From Lates calcarifer (taxonomy: Eukaryota > Chordata > Actinopteri > Centropomidae): a stretch of 64,000 nt of DNA. Made by a program: the position numbers and the translations under genes. The DNA is taken from positions 14,838,046 to 14,902,045 of the forward strand of contig NC_066850.1 of the NCBI RefSeq assembly GCF_001640805.2, given 5' to 3'. Of the stretch, positions 1-14,318 are shown piece after piece (positions within the stretch are counted from its first letter, which is position 1; each line of letters begins with the position of its first letter). The notes beneath the pieces were generated by a model. It made no database searches, was not told the DNA's origin, and saw only the letters and a list, made by a program, of their open reading frames with translations.

Positions 1-3000
1 CCAAATCCAACCTGGTGTCTCTATATGTTAAGACTCAATATGTAAATTTGCATAGAAAAAAAAATGATAATTAGATGTCTTACAAGCCAGCAGAGAACTT
101 GTTTGTTCACAGTCCTACTGCTGTCACATTTAAGAAATAAGCAATGATTTAGGTCATGATTAAATACTACTGCTACATAACCTTTTTTACCTCTATACTA
201 TATCATAGTCCTCTCCCTTGCTTTCTCATACCCATCTGCTACCATCATCTACCATATTTCAGTCACATTCATTTCTAAGCTCTCTCGCCCCCTTTTCCCT
301 CCTCCTCCATCTCTTCCTTCTTCCTCCTATCCCTCCCTTTCTTCTTTTCTATCGCTCCATCAAAAAGCAGAGGATATAAATACCTTAGCCTGGAGAAGGT
401 TAATTAGTAGAGGGATTTCCAATTAGCTCTTTATCTCTGTAGGGGGGTAACTAGGACACAGCCGGGGGCGTCTTTGGGTTGGTGAGGGGGGCACTGAATA
501 CGACAGGGTGATCAGTTGGGCAATGGGATGGCTGGGAGTGTACTGGTGAGCACAGAAAAATTGAGCAAAGTCTAAAGAGAGATAAAGACAGTGACAGAGT
601 GTGAGTAAGAGGGAGCAAAAATAGAATTAAGTCAAAAACTGAAAGATACACAAAGCAACACAGCAGAGAGCATGAAAGGTGGCTATTAGTGGAAGTCACT
701 GAATTCAGGTGAAGGTTGTGGGGGGCTGACATTAGAGGACCTCCTACAGATAAACTTGAATATACTGTACTTATTGTATTCTACAACCACAGGCTACCTG
801 TTGCATCACACAGCAGCACTGTGTCTGTGATCATTTGATGGTTATTTTCTTCATCCAAGCAGCAAAATCTGCTGCTATTTGCCATTGATTGTCTTGGGTT
901 AGAAACTGCCCAGATATTGGTGCACTACCTCATTTTAATTCTGTGACACACAACAGTCTGCAGAGCATTTAATTCAGAACATCAAAAGGAGCAGCAACAG
1001 GTTTCTGTTGCAGAGCTGTAACATCTGTTGCAAAACACACTGAACAGAATTCTAGTCTACCACAGAATATTAAACTGCTTTAGTAAGATTTCTTTTGCTC
1101 CGAGATCATCCCTCAGTGTTCTTTGTTGTGAATGAGTGATTGTGAACAGGTAAAATGTTTTATTTCACCCTATAAATCAAAGAGACAGAGTAAACCTGCC
1201 TTGGAATTGGAATAAAAAAAATATGTTACTCTAAACATGTGTTACTGCTTTGTAATAGACTCAAGACTTGTCTAGGGTGCACCCAGTCTCTCTCCCTGTG
1301 CATTTTGGGATAATAACTCTAGCCACTCATAGCCATGGATGAGTTAGGCATCCTGGAGACTGTTGCTATTCGAACTCAGTAGCAAAACAAACCCCTCCCT
1401 TCAGTGCTCCTTCAGAAGCTCCACCTTCCAAACTCACAGTGCTTGCAAATTTTTGTTTACATGTCTTCATGTCTATAAAAGACTTTGCAAATGTTGTAAG
1501 GACAAATATCACAATACAGAGCAAATAACAACAGAGCACTTAGGCTGTGCATTACATGATAAGATAAGACAGACAGACAGCAATAGTCACAAACGCCCTC
1601 CTAGTCTAGCTAACATTACACTAAGATCAAACAAGTCAAAATAATACTGTTATTGCCTCTGTTGTAAAGTTTATGGGACAAGCAGAAGTCACAAGAGGGC
1701 CCAGCAGAAAAACACTGATCACTGCAAAACACTGCAGAGAAAAACACAGACACAAACCTGAATGCTAGAAAATATTTTTGGCTCATGGTCAGCAAGTAAT
1801 ATGTTCTTTATAGTAGTATGCACTACAATACATCCACGCCCCTAAGAAAATGGATGGCTAAATGGGCTATATTCAGAGTTTGCCTTGGTTCCACCTGAAA
1901 GTTTCATGGTACTAACATAACATTTAGAAAACGTTGTTTTTGTTTAATGGATCATTTCACACACTGTCTTTTATATTGACTTTCATGCAAACCTATCAAG
2001 AATTCCTCTACAGGATCAGAACTGTTGGAGTAATTACCTGAAATGATTTTCCCTCTAAGAGAAAAATGAAGTAACCATTAGTATTGTGATTTTTATATTT
2101 TTTGGACATAAGCAGGCAGGTCTAGTAAAGACAAGTGTTCTGCCTCCCTGCCATCAGTTATGCAATTTGTGGGGACAGACTCATTCTCTACCAAAGGGAA
2201 GTCTTACCAAACACTTCATCCTACTCATTCTGTTTCCCAAGCCCCCACAGACTGAACTCCTCAGAAGTCCCAGCTCCACTTCTTGAATTAACATCTCCCT
2301 CTGATTTAATTAAAAGTGTTCTGTAAGAGGATGTCCCTAAGAGATCAAAGGTCAGCTCTATAATCCTCAGGCAGGAGTCAACAAGTTTGACATTCAAGCC
2401 CCCTTTTTTTCTCACAGAATCCAATTAATCTGAAGTTAAACAGGTTGGACACAAGTAAGAGACTTTAGTTCAGTACAATGGACACATTAAGAAAAACAAA
2501 CAATACATTGGGTTTGTTTTTCATCTAAACTCATAACTATTTAACATGTTTAATGTGCTTAATGTGATTAGGGTTACTTTTTATGAAATTACTATCCAAA
2601 GTCATCTGATTATGTAATTAAACACATGGTGAACCTATTAACTAATGAGATCTGAAAATTCAGATAATTTGGCCACTTCCCAATATGTCATGTCACATCC
2701 ATGAAAACATTTGCCATTATTCAGCTTGTGTGTGTCACCCAAACAGCTTAAGTTCAACTCTACACAAATGGCTAAAATAGACACACAAGTTTAACTCTTG
2801 GGAAATGTCCATTAAAAGGCCTGCAATGGCCACTGTGCAAAGAAAATAACATGAGAATGAGAATAACAACTCTAACCAAGCTGTCACTTAGTAAAACAGT
2901 TATCTTATTTAGTGATTCATGTATTCATTATTCAGTTTCAACCTTTTATAAGAAACTGAAGCAGTGATTTTCAAATGTACTACATATTCCAAAACTCTAA

Positions 3001-6000
3001 CAGTAACATTTGAGGTTGATCATTCAATACCCAAATTGTATTAACCAAGATTAGATTAACCTTAATCCCTCAAAAAGTACTACAATGTCCATTAAAACCT
3101 TTTGGCAAACATTTAATTCATCCATAATCCAACAGGTCAACGCTTAACAGTCTGTCCCTGTGATGTAAGTTTATTTTATATTAGAGAGTCAGTTTCTATC
3201 ATTCTTTTTGGGGCTGGTACTGTGTGGACTTAATATATTATGAGGTGTAAAATTCACACAACGTAGCTACATTATTTCATTATCTGAAAACAGACTGCAG
3301 CAACAAAATCTACGGGTGATCTTTTGTTCTTCTGATTGTGTCTGTATTAATGATTATGTGAGCAGCAAACCTACCGTTATTATCAGACAATGTTCCTTCT
3401 CTTCTCCAGCACCTCCTACAACCACATCTACTGTAGCTGCACACTGTTGGAAGAGTGTAATTATGTTTGTCATTTTATAAGAATACCTGCCACTACATTC
3501 TAATGAGTGATACTGGAATGCAAGTGTTCTTCTTTCTACTGGCTCCTCTCAGCAGCGGATTCAATCTACCCCTCAATCCATGAGATGAGATAAGGAGCTA
3601 TCAGTCAGCTAATCTCATCCTGGCTTAGGCTCCATGGCCACACTGTCAACAATCTGATTAATACTGGCCTGCGGGCTGCACACACTGCCAACTGGCTGCT
3701 AGCCAGCACACATACATGCACACGCTCAGTCACATGTATTAAGCAAAATAGGTATCACACACACCAACCCCTAATCTTTGAACTACAAACATATGCTCCC
3801 TGAACATTGTACCCTACATATGAGACCTCACATTGAGTCACTGTTCCTGTTTCTAATATTTTGTATTACCGTCACATTTGATGTCACATTTCACAAAGTG
3901 TAAACTCCCAACAGCTGAAGTGAGCAACACTTCAATTTGCCAAATGAGTCCTCTTGCTGTTGGACCCTAAGTGCAGCAGTAGTTCATTTGGTAACAAGTG
4001 GAACTCTGTGGCAGTGATCCTGTAGAACACACAGACTTTGTGCTCTGCCAAGCACCTACTACGAATACGCACATGCACACGCACACGCACACATGCACAC
4101 ACACCAAAAGCAGGGAAGAACTACACACTCTCACATGCAAGCACAGGTTGCTACGTAACACACAATCACAGCGAAAGCAATTTGTACATGTCAAAACAAA
4201 ATTACCCATTTCAGGCTAAATTAGTAAATCGATACAAAGAGGTCAGTGCAGCAGCTGTGTTGGCTACGGCAACTAGAATTAAAGTCTACCAGCACAGATG
4301 AAACCATCAAGCTCTTGTGTGGATTGTGAATCTAAAATAAAAAGATTCCCCAGTCATACAGGTGGTAGACACAAGATCACAGAAACATCACATGAAAAAT
4401 GTGTTTAGATTGTAAGTAACTAAGTCATGATTAGAAAACAGCAGGAAAGATGAGGCATTTTCAGTGCCCTGCTATTCAGCAGTCAGAACATGGAATTAAA
4501 TCTCTGAACAGACCTCAGAACAAAGATGAAGTGAACAAAGTGTATTATCTGAAGCGAGAGGAGGTAATTATATCTTGTGAGAAGATAAAATGAAATGCCA
4601 TCCTTAGATACATTCAAATACTCTGAGCTCCAAAACTCTCTATTAAGATTAAATGATGCTTGTAGTAGCTGGTGTTGAGGAAGTGTTTCACATAATCCTG
4701 CTGTTCATGGAGCCACTTACTGTAAATTTGCTAAGCTGTATTAAGAGGAAAAACTATAAGCTTGGCTATATTCTGCCGCTGCACAACAATCACCAGTCTT
4801 TACAATTTAGTAGATGGCTGACATCAGTACAGACCCATCCATATCAATAATGACTACTGTTGGTTGAAGGTTTCCTTTGTTCTTCTGGAAGCGTTTCTGG
4901 ATGAAGGAACAAGGCTGAATGACTCAGACTTCACTGTTTTTTCCATTGCTTCGGTTTGCAGGTTTGGTGCAGCTTGCACCAAGTTGTGCATTTTTGTGTG
5001 TTGCCCTTGGATACAAGCTGTTTCTGACAGAACTCTTTCTGTCTTTAAATACCACAGAGTGAAGAATTTTCTGTTAAGACTGTGCTGCAGATATTTTTTG
5101 ATTATTCAGAGAGAAGATGATTTGGTGTTTTTCAATCATGTGTCAGTCTGTCTTCTGGTGAGCTAAATTTGTCTTTTCCACTGTTTGATTTTGCTAATGC
5201 AGTTTGTCCATATTTGACTTTCTATGCTGCCATCATTATCCCTCATTTTATTTACCTTTTACCTGTGTATCTGATTTTATCGATGTACAGTAGGATATAT
5301 TTTGTTGATTTCAATGAGCGTAATTATGCTGCATTGTGGGTACAAAAAATATAGGTGGATGTCTTCCTGTGCTTTTGGCTATGATTGTATCTGCAATTTG
5401 TTTGTTCTAAAGCTGACACATACTGATCATCGGCACTAAGTTAATGACTCCTCTAGGTTATGTCTTACTCTCTTTTTCACATAGTGTTTCTGTAATTTGG
5501 TTAAGAGCAGCAAGGTGATTAAGGACAGCAGAACAACACAATACATAAAACAGAAGAGGAAATAAAAGATACATTTCAAAGTTTAATGGAAACCTCCTCA
5601 TGACACTGTAATACAAACCTCATATCTTTAACACACTGACTCTCACCCACCACTTCCCTCTACCATCTGAGCCACATTCCTATGTAGGCGCTCACCTTAA
5701 ATAGCTCAAGACAGAGTTACATCAGATCCTGTGTCAAGATTTATCTTAAAGAATGCTGTAAAGTCACTTAAATCTATAGAATCTGGTCTGTGTATCAAAC
5801 CACAGGCTGCTGTTTGATGTCTGACATTATAATCCTGATCACTTCTCCAAGTATCGTGATCCAAAACATCATCTTGATTAAAAGGGCAATGCTTTTTCCA
5901 AAATGAAGGTTTAACATCCTCATCTACAAACACAGAAGCAAAGGAACATGCTAGTGATATTTCTGAACATTACCTGCTTACTATTTTGCTTAAAGCTGCA

Positions 6001-8178
6001 CTATCATTGTTTTTAAATTAACAATGGAAAAAACATGAGTATGTGGAACGTGAAAACTGTCTGTCAGAGGAACAAACCCACTGAGAATTTTCACCCAACA
6101 GCGCAGGTCACCTCAGATCTATGAAAAGTTCAGGAATCTTTCAGTTCCTTGTTTTGGTTGTAAGGCCCAAAGCTAAACTGATACTTACCATTCTTATCAG
6201 TGCTGTTTCCAGCTGCAGTATACAACCGTTTCCTAAGTCTACTGTACGCTACCAGCCAAGCCCCATACAGCAAGCAGACATAGTTAGTGATTAACTGGTG
6301 AACACAGTATTTAGAGAGCAACATATTTCCTTCCAAAATTGGCAAAGACCAAAAGAGAGTTAAAAGGAAAGTATTTATTGAATCAGATGGTCAGTAACAT
6401 GATCCTAAGTGAAGTGATATTGCTCCATGTCTGCTTGCAATGCTGCCCCCTTGAAATTACATTCATATACAACAAATTTGCACTAGCAAGTACTTTTTCA
6501 AAGAAATGTGACGCAGAGTTGGTTACATTTTCTATTAACATAATGAGGAAATATTGTTGCTAAACATATTTTGCACGTAAACAACTAAACCTCTCTCATA
6601 CTGAACTCTTGGTCATTCTGGCAACCACCCCTCCATCTAAATATCAAGCTCAAAATCACCCTAATCTCCCTTCGTGCACAGTGAAACCCTTACATATGGT
6701 CTGGATAATGGCAACACGTCTAGTTGCCAACGCTATCCTAGAAGGGGACATGCCATTATGCTGTTTGTTGACCTCCACTGGCTATGCACGGTTGTCCGAA
6801 TCAAATTCAGTTCACTAATGCTTGTGTGTGCACACATCTACTTGAACTCAATCATACAGGCTTATGCTCCTACTCAGCCATTATGTTCCTCCAAGGAACG
6901 TTGTCTGGCATCACCATCCCTACCCAAGGCCAGGCAATCTCAGTCCAGACTGTTCCTGTTTGTGGTTCCCTGATGGTGGAGCGAGCTACTGAATGCTATC
7001 AGAACAGGGGCATCTCTTTCCATCTTCAAGAATGTCTTGGAGACTCCTCTTTTAACTCCTCAAACACCCTAACATGCCTAACTAGCACTGACTATGCACT
7101 CACTGTGTACTGCTCTCTTCTCCTTATACTTATAATTAGTGCTTACTCCAAGGTCTCCTACTGTACTGTAGCTTGAGTGTTATCCTCCACTTGAAAGTCA
7201 CTCTGGATAAGAGCCTCTACCAAATTAGTAAATGTCAATGAAAACATCAGTGAAACATTAAGGAGCAACAGATTTGTTTTCCACCCAAATATCTGATCAT
7301 TCAAAAACATGTTGCCTCTAAACATAATCTAGCCAGCAATTTGTCACCCAACATAACTGGGAAAATAATTTTGTATATAAATGTCATCTCTGGGTGATGG
7401 AGTCGCTGCTGAAGCCCTCTGTCCTACTTGTTTAGTAAAGGTATAATGAGTAACATTTCTGCATTAAAATGTCTAAAAATGAATAGACCTATTTCATATA
7501 TTTTGTAGAGTTGTGTACTTAGATTATCGCAAATGTTTCCAGCAATATTCAAACCTATAGAAATCCGCAATTGTAACCAAAGTATGTAGACTGTAAACTG
7601 GGTTCTGTTGTCATCTATTTTACAATTATCAAGTTGGTACCTGCCTGAAGCCTAAGAACATCACTGTCTCATTGTTGTGTACACTGCACTGGAACCTTAT
7701 GACAACAAAAACCTTGAACCTTAAACCATGAGTACAGTCAGCCCTAAGAGTAATAAATGTTTCTACACAACAGCAGCAAACCAACAGCAGATCCATCACA
7801 GGCAATACATGGGGAATTATTGCTGTATGCCAATGCAGCTTTTTTTTAGAATGTGCTTTTAAGGCCATTAAAGTGGGATCTAACAGTCGACTAACAAACA
7901 GCACTACAATTTCAAAATCTTGATATACATTGTAATAAGGGCAATGTGAAATTCTTTCTTTGTTTCTTGTATTGAAAAATTGTTGGTAAGGAATTTTGCA
8001 TGAGCCTTTAAATCCAGCAACAATGAAGAGTTCCTTAAAATCCTCTGTTGACTGCATTACCACATAACAATTAATCATTAGAAAGTAAAAGATAAGCAGC
8101 CATTTCTGGCATCAATACAGTGCCCTGAAGTAGTAAGGAAGAGAAGAACATGGAGTATGACCATACTCACACACTCAC
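1..8178. other. Anoctamin intron, no further exon recognised
   Basis: This AT-rich stretch should be the intron after the third anoctamin exon. It holds a short CA-rich run near 4073..4102 and a decayed LINE at 6609..7241. I looked on the minus strand for the next conserved anoctamin exon and did not find it, so that exon probably lies beyond the left edge. The remaining open frames look like chance. Confidence 0.5.
6609..7241 (+). mobile_element. Decayed LINE, 3' end of the reverse-transcriptase ORF plus tail
   Basis: The plus strand reads, across several frames, as a degraded copy of the C-terminal reverse-transcriptase tail common in fish LINEs: a CTVKPL-like segment, a former 'LHWLPV'-like region now reading DLHWLCTVVRIKFSSLML, and a GSLMVERATE segment corresponding to the usual 'PxWWN.LP' region. 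It ends with the familiar tail aaagtcactctggataagag (7190 onward) followed by gtaaatgtcaatg, much like the 'gtcgctttggataaaagcg' tail of fish LINEs and SINEs. Stops and frameshifts show that it is dead. Confidence 0.65.
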
Positions 8179-11100
8179 CTCTTTGTCTCGCTCTATCTCC
8201 AGGCCGGCCTCCAGCAAGTTGGCCTCAAACTCTTGTCTGATCAGACGCATCTCATGGTCAGCCGGCTCCGTTGGCTCACTCCCTCCTGCAAAACCCAGCT
8301 CCATGAAGACCTCACCGGCATTCGCAGCCTCCTCTCCCGGCATGCCTCCTCCTCTTCCTGCTACCGCATCCGAGCTCACCGATTGGGGAAAGTTGCCATT
8401 GGAAACAATGGATAATCGGTCTTGTGACACTGAGGTGCCGACAGGACATCTTATGGAGCTGTGCCGCCGCTGATGGAAGACCAGAACGTAGTCAACTTTC
8501 CGTCGGCCATCAGAGAAGTAAAGGCCTTCTGTGTTGCACTGAGGGGTTGAAGTTGAACCTACAACCTGTGGGAAGCCAAGAGAAATCAGAAGGAAAGTAA
8601 AATATACGGTTAAGTACTCACTAAAAAGTAGCAGTAGCACTAATCACTGAAACTGCTGTGAGGTAGTGGAAACCAATCATCTTCATCATACTCAGATTTA
8701 TGTATAACACTCAATTTAACAAATATAAATTGTGTAAAGACAGCATACAGAGCACCTTTAAGCAGCAATAGAGTTACGTAATAACTGTTTGAATGAACTT
8801 AAACATCTACTGCACTGTCAGCACACGCAAACATAAGTGGCTTTTGGCAGGTTCTCAAAAACACTGAAGTGAGAACCTTCAGCAGCAGAGTGGGCAGTCA
8901 GCTCACCTTTGGCAGTTTTATTCTTTATTTAGACAGAGAGAAGGTAGAGAGGGAGACTAGGACACAAGAGGGAAAGCTCTGTAGGCTCTGGGTATGATGG
9001 GAGATTTTTTTTACTTTCCAAGAGGAAGGCAGGTTTCTTATTTATCAGCAGGACAGGTTTCTAAAACATACTGTTGGTGCATCTATTGTTTATGTCTATT
9101 AAAGTCTATTCTACTCTGTTGACAAACCTGGTGTGTGTATGCGTCTTAACACACAAACAACAATCACAAAAGCTCAAATATTAAATTTGAGACTGAATTT
9201 ATTTGTTACATTTATGCTAATAAATTGACTATCAATAACTTCAGCCAAATGTGTGCTTATGTGATTTTGTAACTATAGCCTGATAAACGCCCTCTTACTC
9301 AAAACCAAATGAACTGTTGTGTTGTCTTCTGGTTCTTGGCATGATTGAAGTGCAATATTTCACAAGCAAAATAGGCTAATAACTCAAATGCTCTAATGCA
9401 GCCTCCCTGTTGAAAACCTAATTTTTATTTTGTTGAAACAATAAATAATACACCAATTCTGACATAAATTATTTAAATAAATAGATGGAAATATGCCACG
9501 ATTGTGCTGTCAAGCTCATGTCTTAAGGTTTACCACAGAATAATCCATTTATTTATTTTAAATTTTTTATGGAATTTTGTCTGAAACTGTCACTGTGGCT
9601 CCACTACTTGTTTTGTCTCGCAAAAACAAAATAAATATTAGCTGAGCTGACGTTATCTAGGCTTGACATTTTTTTTACACATGTAACAGAAAAAATTTCC
9701 AACATTTAGTTTAAAAAAACGTTTTGACTATGTTGAGAAATGTGACCTAACTAGCAAATAAGCTGTAGCATGATAGCTAGTGACTGTTTGCAGAACATGG
9801 CTGAAAATCACCGTAACAGTGTTGGAGCACATTGTAGGGGCTACATTGTTTAGAGTAAAATTTTTCAATACCTCCTCATTTCTCGACGTTAAGCAAACGT
9901 TAGTGCCGTTTTTTCTCTTAACATGCGTCCAGCTAGCTAACTCACAACCTCAAGTGAGCCAAATTAAAAAATTCAACCCTCATTTCACCGTCCTATTTAT
10001 GACTAAAGACTCAGCCCTCATTTCACCGTCCTATTTATGACTAAAGACTCAGTATACATGTCAGAAATCATAAAACTTACATTGAGGGACTTACTTACTT
10101 GTCTTGTCAGCCAACGTGTCGTCTAGCTTGACTTTCACTAAAAAATGTCCACATGCTTGGTTTGTTCCAGTGCTACATTAGCTAAAATGTTAAAAAGCCC
10201 ATACACATCCATGGTCCTCCCACACAGGTGGTTTCACTTAAGACTAATTAGGCTTCTTCTAATCACTAACAACCAGAATCTTCCACCAGAGAGCACTGTA
10301 TTTACTTTATTGGCATTTAAGTGTTTGACTTTTAAGTATGGAAATTAAAATGGAGGAGTTGCAATTCTCAGTCTCACTCACTATCAAATAAAAAATATCC
10401 TTTGGAAGTTTTACATGTATTCACCAGCTCAGAGCACACAGTGGTTGCTGCCTCCAAACTCCTGGAACTTTTCCTTGGGGCATCTGTTTAGTAACACTTT
10501 TGTTTGCTTGTTTTTAATAAAGAAGAACTTACTGGGAGGATTCCCATTTAGTTTAGCCCAGCTAGTTCCACTAAGGTTCACAGATGCTTGTATTGGCAAA
10601 ACCTAAACTAAACCTCTGGAGGACGCTCCCTGGAGGTTGTAGTAAATCCTTCACAACCATAAAATGTGATACTGTTTTGATGATACCATAAAATAAGCAG
10701 TTTATCTGTGGTAATCGTGGCGTCGCACTGAAAAACCAAATAACTATTATAATAATTATGATTATTATAGTTTGGATATAGTTTCTTATGTTTTCTGTGC
10801 GTATTGGATCAATTATCAGCTGTTAACTGAACAGACAGTATCACCTCCTGAACAGTGGCTTATAGTACATTTACTGTGAAGAGCATCGCGGAGTTTGTAG
10901 CAGTGTCGTTACATGTAAAGTGGCGATGAAAACTATTACAATGGGTCGTAAAATAGAGGTAAATACACACCGGTCGATGGAGTAGCGAACTACTCAAGGC
11001 AAAGAGGAGAGAAGCAACAGAGTGAGAGCAGATGGATACTGTTGTACTCACTGGGATCTTGTCTTCACTCGCGGAGATCTGCATGCTGTTGCGCTTTAGA

Positions 11101-12728
11101 GACACACAGAGAAGTAGAAGGAGAGCAGGAGTGAAAGTTGGCAGTAAAAAACAGCCGGATTCGTCATCACCACCTTCATCCCCGTCATCCCCAAATGACA
11201 CCTGAGGTCAGTCCAGGTAGTCCACAGTCCAGGAGGAGCGACGGCTCATCTGAACCAGGTTTCATTGTTTTGTTAGAGAAGAATCAGTCGGATATTAAGA
11301 GGCAGCGCGTTTAGTGCAGCAGCCCGATCACACGCTGGTGATACCCATCTATCCGACTGTGGGATCTGGAGGATGCCTGCGCACCGCCGGCGCTTTTGGC
11401 ACGGAGCGTGCCACACTGTAAAAAATGTCCGCCTGCAATATGTTATCAAGCTTGATGCTGAGTCTCAAAATGCCCTTTTACTAAAGTCAGTCAACACATT
11501 TCTGCTCACTTGGTTTGTCACATTCACATCAACATCGCTGGCTTTTTTAAAAAGTTTTGATTGCTTCTCGTAATGGTCTCAAATCACCTGACTGAAAAAA
11601 TACAAAAAATAAAAAATGTTGGTTGATTTGCAATAAAAGATGGAACTTCATCAAACCTTAGGAGGTTTTTTTCTATTTGTGCCATTAAAATATTATTTGC
11701 ACTCATCTGTGGTCTCAGCGGCAGGTTATGGTGGATATTTTTTTACAGTGTGGAAAGGTGCAGCCTTCTCTGCTTACATATCTCTGTGATGCACCTGTTT
11801 TTGTTGTTGTTTTTTTAATCACTGGCTACACCAAAATAACACAACTATCTATATAATGTATTGAAGCGTTGCTTTTGTCCCTCCATAATATCTCTGTCCA
11901 CTCCAGCAGTGGTTCCCAACTCCTTTTGGCTTGTGACCCTTTCAGATGAAGCCCTGTCCACTTGTACTGGCCAGTCATATGTTATGGCCGTAGTGTAGTG
12001 TAGTGTGACCATGAGTTGTGAGCATTTCTAGCAAAGACTGGTTCTTCCTATCTTAGATTGTTTAGTTTGTGGGATGTTTAGACAGAATATGAGGTGGTAG
12101 TATCCGAGATTTTAAAAGGGAAAAGGTTAAAAAATAATAAGAAGAAAGAAATGATAAATACAGTTTGTGTAGCAGCAGTATATATTTTCTATCTTTTCAA
12201 CTCTTGGGGTGTAGAGGGATACAGCTTGACAAATGTGGTAACGAAGGTGCATTTTATAGGAAAAGACCTCAGAGACACCTCAGACTTAATGTTACATGCA
12301 CAGAGATACCTTCTGAGGCACTGCTAACCCCAGGCTTCACCATTAACCTATTTCTAACACCAGCCTTCATCCTCAACTGAAGTCTTTTCCTTAAACTAAC
12401 ATTAACATTAACCTTGAACACATACTTTTTACTCAAAGTCAGTCTGAAGTCAATTTAATTCACCCAAATAGCTCAGTTACAACTTTTATTTTGAAAAACT
12501 ACAAGAATAAGCATCTTATTCTGTGAAATCATTTAAATGAGATTTTTAGATTTCTACTTTATGCTAACTCATAAAGTGATGCAATGTGGTGAAACCCATT
12601 ACACACAGAGGAAATATTACATGAGTAGCTTAGTTTAACAAGTTGCTCATTTTTGTATGAGCAGTCACCCCTACAGTGTAAACCCCAAAAGTCTTAACCT
12701 CAAACCGTTTTTCCCCTTTTTTTTTCAA

Positions 12729-12788
<60 letters not shown>

Positions 12789-14251
12789 TCTATCCTCCTT
12801 TAGTCACCTGTAGCAGACTTTGTGATTCCTCAGCCCAGGGTTCTTCTCTACCTTCTCTATAAGGTTCAGGTTCCATGATGCTGTAGGACATGGGGTCCAG
12901 CCTCATCCCAGACATGTCCCTAGTCAGGTGGAACAGGGTCTCACTGTGGATGGAGGAGGACTCGCTGAGTGCCGTGGCCACTCGGATGAAGCCTGCACTA
13001 TTAGTCCATGAGTCTGAAAGATATTTACTTGGAAATTAAGTGGAATAGAAATGTAATGTAGCCACAGACACTTAACACCACAAGAAGCAACTTAATGCTG
13101 TAATGCAGCAATCCATTTTAAAGAATCTGTTTACCACAAATGATTAGTATTGTGATGTTTCACAACTCTGCTTCTCAGAGCTGGAAGTGGTAAAGCAACC
13201 ACAACCACAAGCAGTGAGTGCACTTTACTCTGTGAAACTATATCCCACCAGAGACCAAACACAAAACTGAAACAATGTGAATCTAGAGCTTCTTGGATGA
13301 TTCAGTTATATTGATTCAGGTGTTTTTTTACATCTTGTCCCGTGCTGCTTACTTATATATACAGGCAAGGTCGACCAGTGGTGGAATGTAACTAGGTACA
13401 TTTACTCAAGTTAATACATTTATTAGACAGTTATAGTTGTAAGTTATTTTATTTAGTAAAAAATGATGCATTAGTATACTCAATAGTATGGATAATACTT
13501 AAAGAGGATATTTGTAAGTTTTTTTTCCTGCTGAACATGGATTCACACTGAAGGCAGGTGGTAGTGATGGTCACTTGACAACAGCTTTCAGCTATCATCG
13601 AGTTTACAAAACATTACAATACTTTTACTGTGAAATGGGTATTTTAGTTTGGTATTACAACTTCAAGTTCACACACAGAAATGATCTGAAAAAGATAAAT
13701 GTCTTTTTGCACTCAGATCATTTGATGCATATTCGTGTTTCTCAATTTTTTACATTTTCGCATTATTCATCCACTTTTCCCACATACATTTTCCAAGCCA
13801 GAGTGGAGATGTGCCAGATTCCAATCACAAGCCACAAATATGCTAAGTGGTCTAGTGAAGCTTTGTCTCAAACTGTGCAAATTGATGTGTGTGTCAGTCA
13901 ATCACAAACTCTGTCTCAAAGCACTTTACAAAGGACAAGCCTACGTAGAGAGGGATTCTCAACAATCAGTCTCAAAACACAAAGAACACAGGAAAACAAA
14001 AAGCACAAGGCAAAACATATTGTAAAAGGTGTAAAAGTCTTCATTTCATTTTGAAGGGAAGACAAAAACACCAGTAGATTACTTGTTGCTCAGCCACTGT
14101 TCAGTGCTGAGGGCTGTGATTTTTTTTTGTTTGGGGGAAGCAGTGACAAAACAGACATTTCTCCATCTTTATCAATCTGACTGCCATGTTGTCAGAAGCC
14201 GCAACAGATTGTTGTTTTTTGTAATAAGGTTAGTGTATGTCTGTGTATGTC

Positions 14252-14318
<67 letters not shown>

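Larger units (their letters stand above)
8566..12807. other. Anoctamin intron 2
   Basis: This intron lies between the second and third anoctamin exons. It holds the 38-bp tandem duplication, the CpG-rich block with the candidate alternative first exon, a short repeat-like segment near 11908 (agtggttcccaactcctttt, resembling a widespread fish repeat) and the start of a CA microsatellite. No other coding segment was recognised. Confidence 0.6.

Noticed and set aside
451..732. 93-codon minus-strand open frame, Leu/Ser-rich
   Set aside because: Low-complexity composition, no splice context, no family resemblance; probably the complement of an AG-rich stretch.
5706..5933. 75-codon minus-strand frame with normal-looking composition, preceded by tttgtag
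   Set aside because: I could not link the peptide to any protein, and it does not fit the anoctamin reading at this place. No partner exon was found, so it is not annotated, though a protein search would be worthwhile.
7629..8078. 149-codon minus-strand frame
   Set aside because: Contains Cys/Val runs and no recognisable domain; it lies in the anoctamin intron and is probably chance.
8179..8565. Assignment of the anoctamin to ano1
   Set aside because: GLYF and RRKVDY fit ano1, but IVSNG, the MELG segment and QEFE fit ano2 better. The choice remains open until the channel domain is seen.
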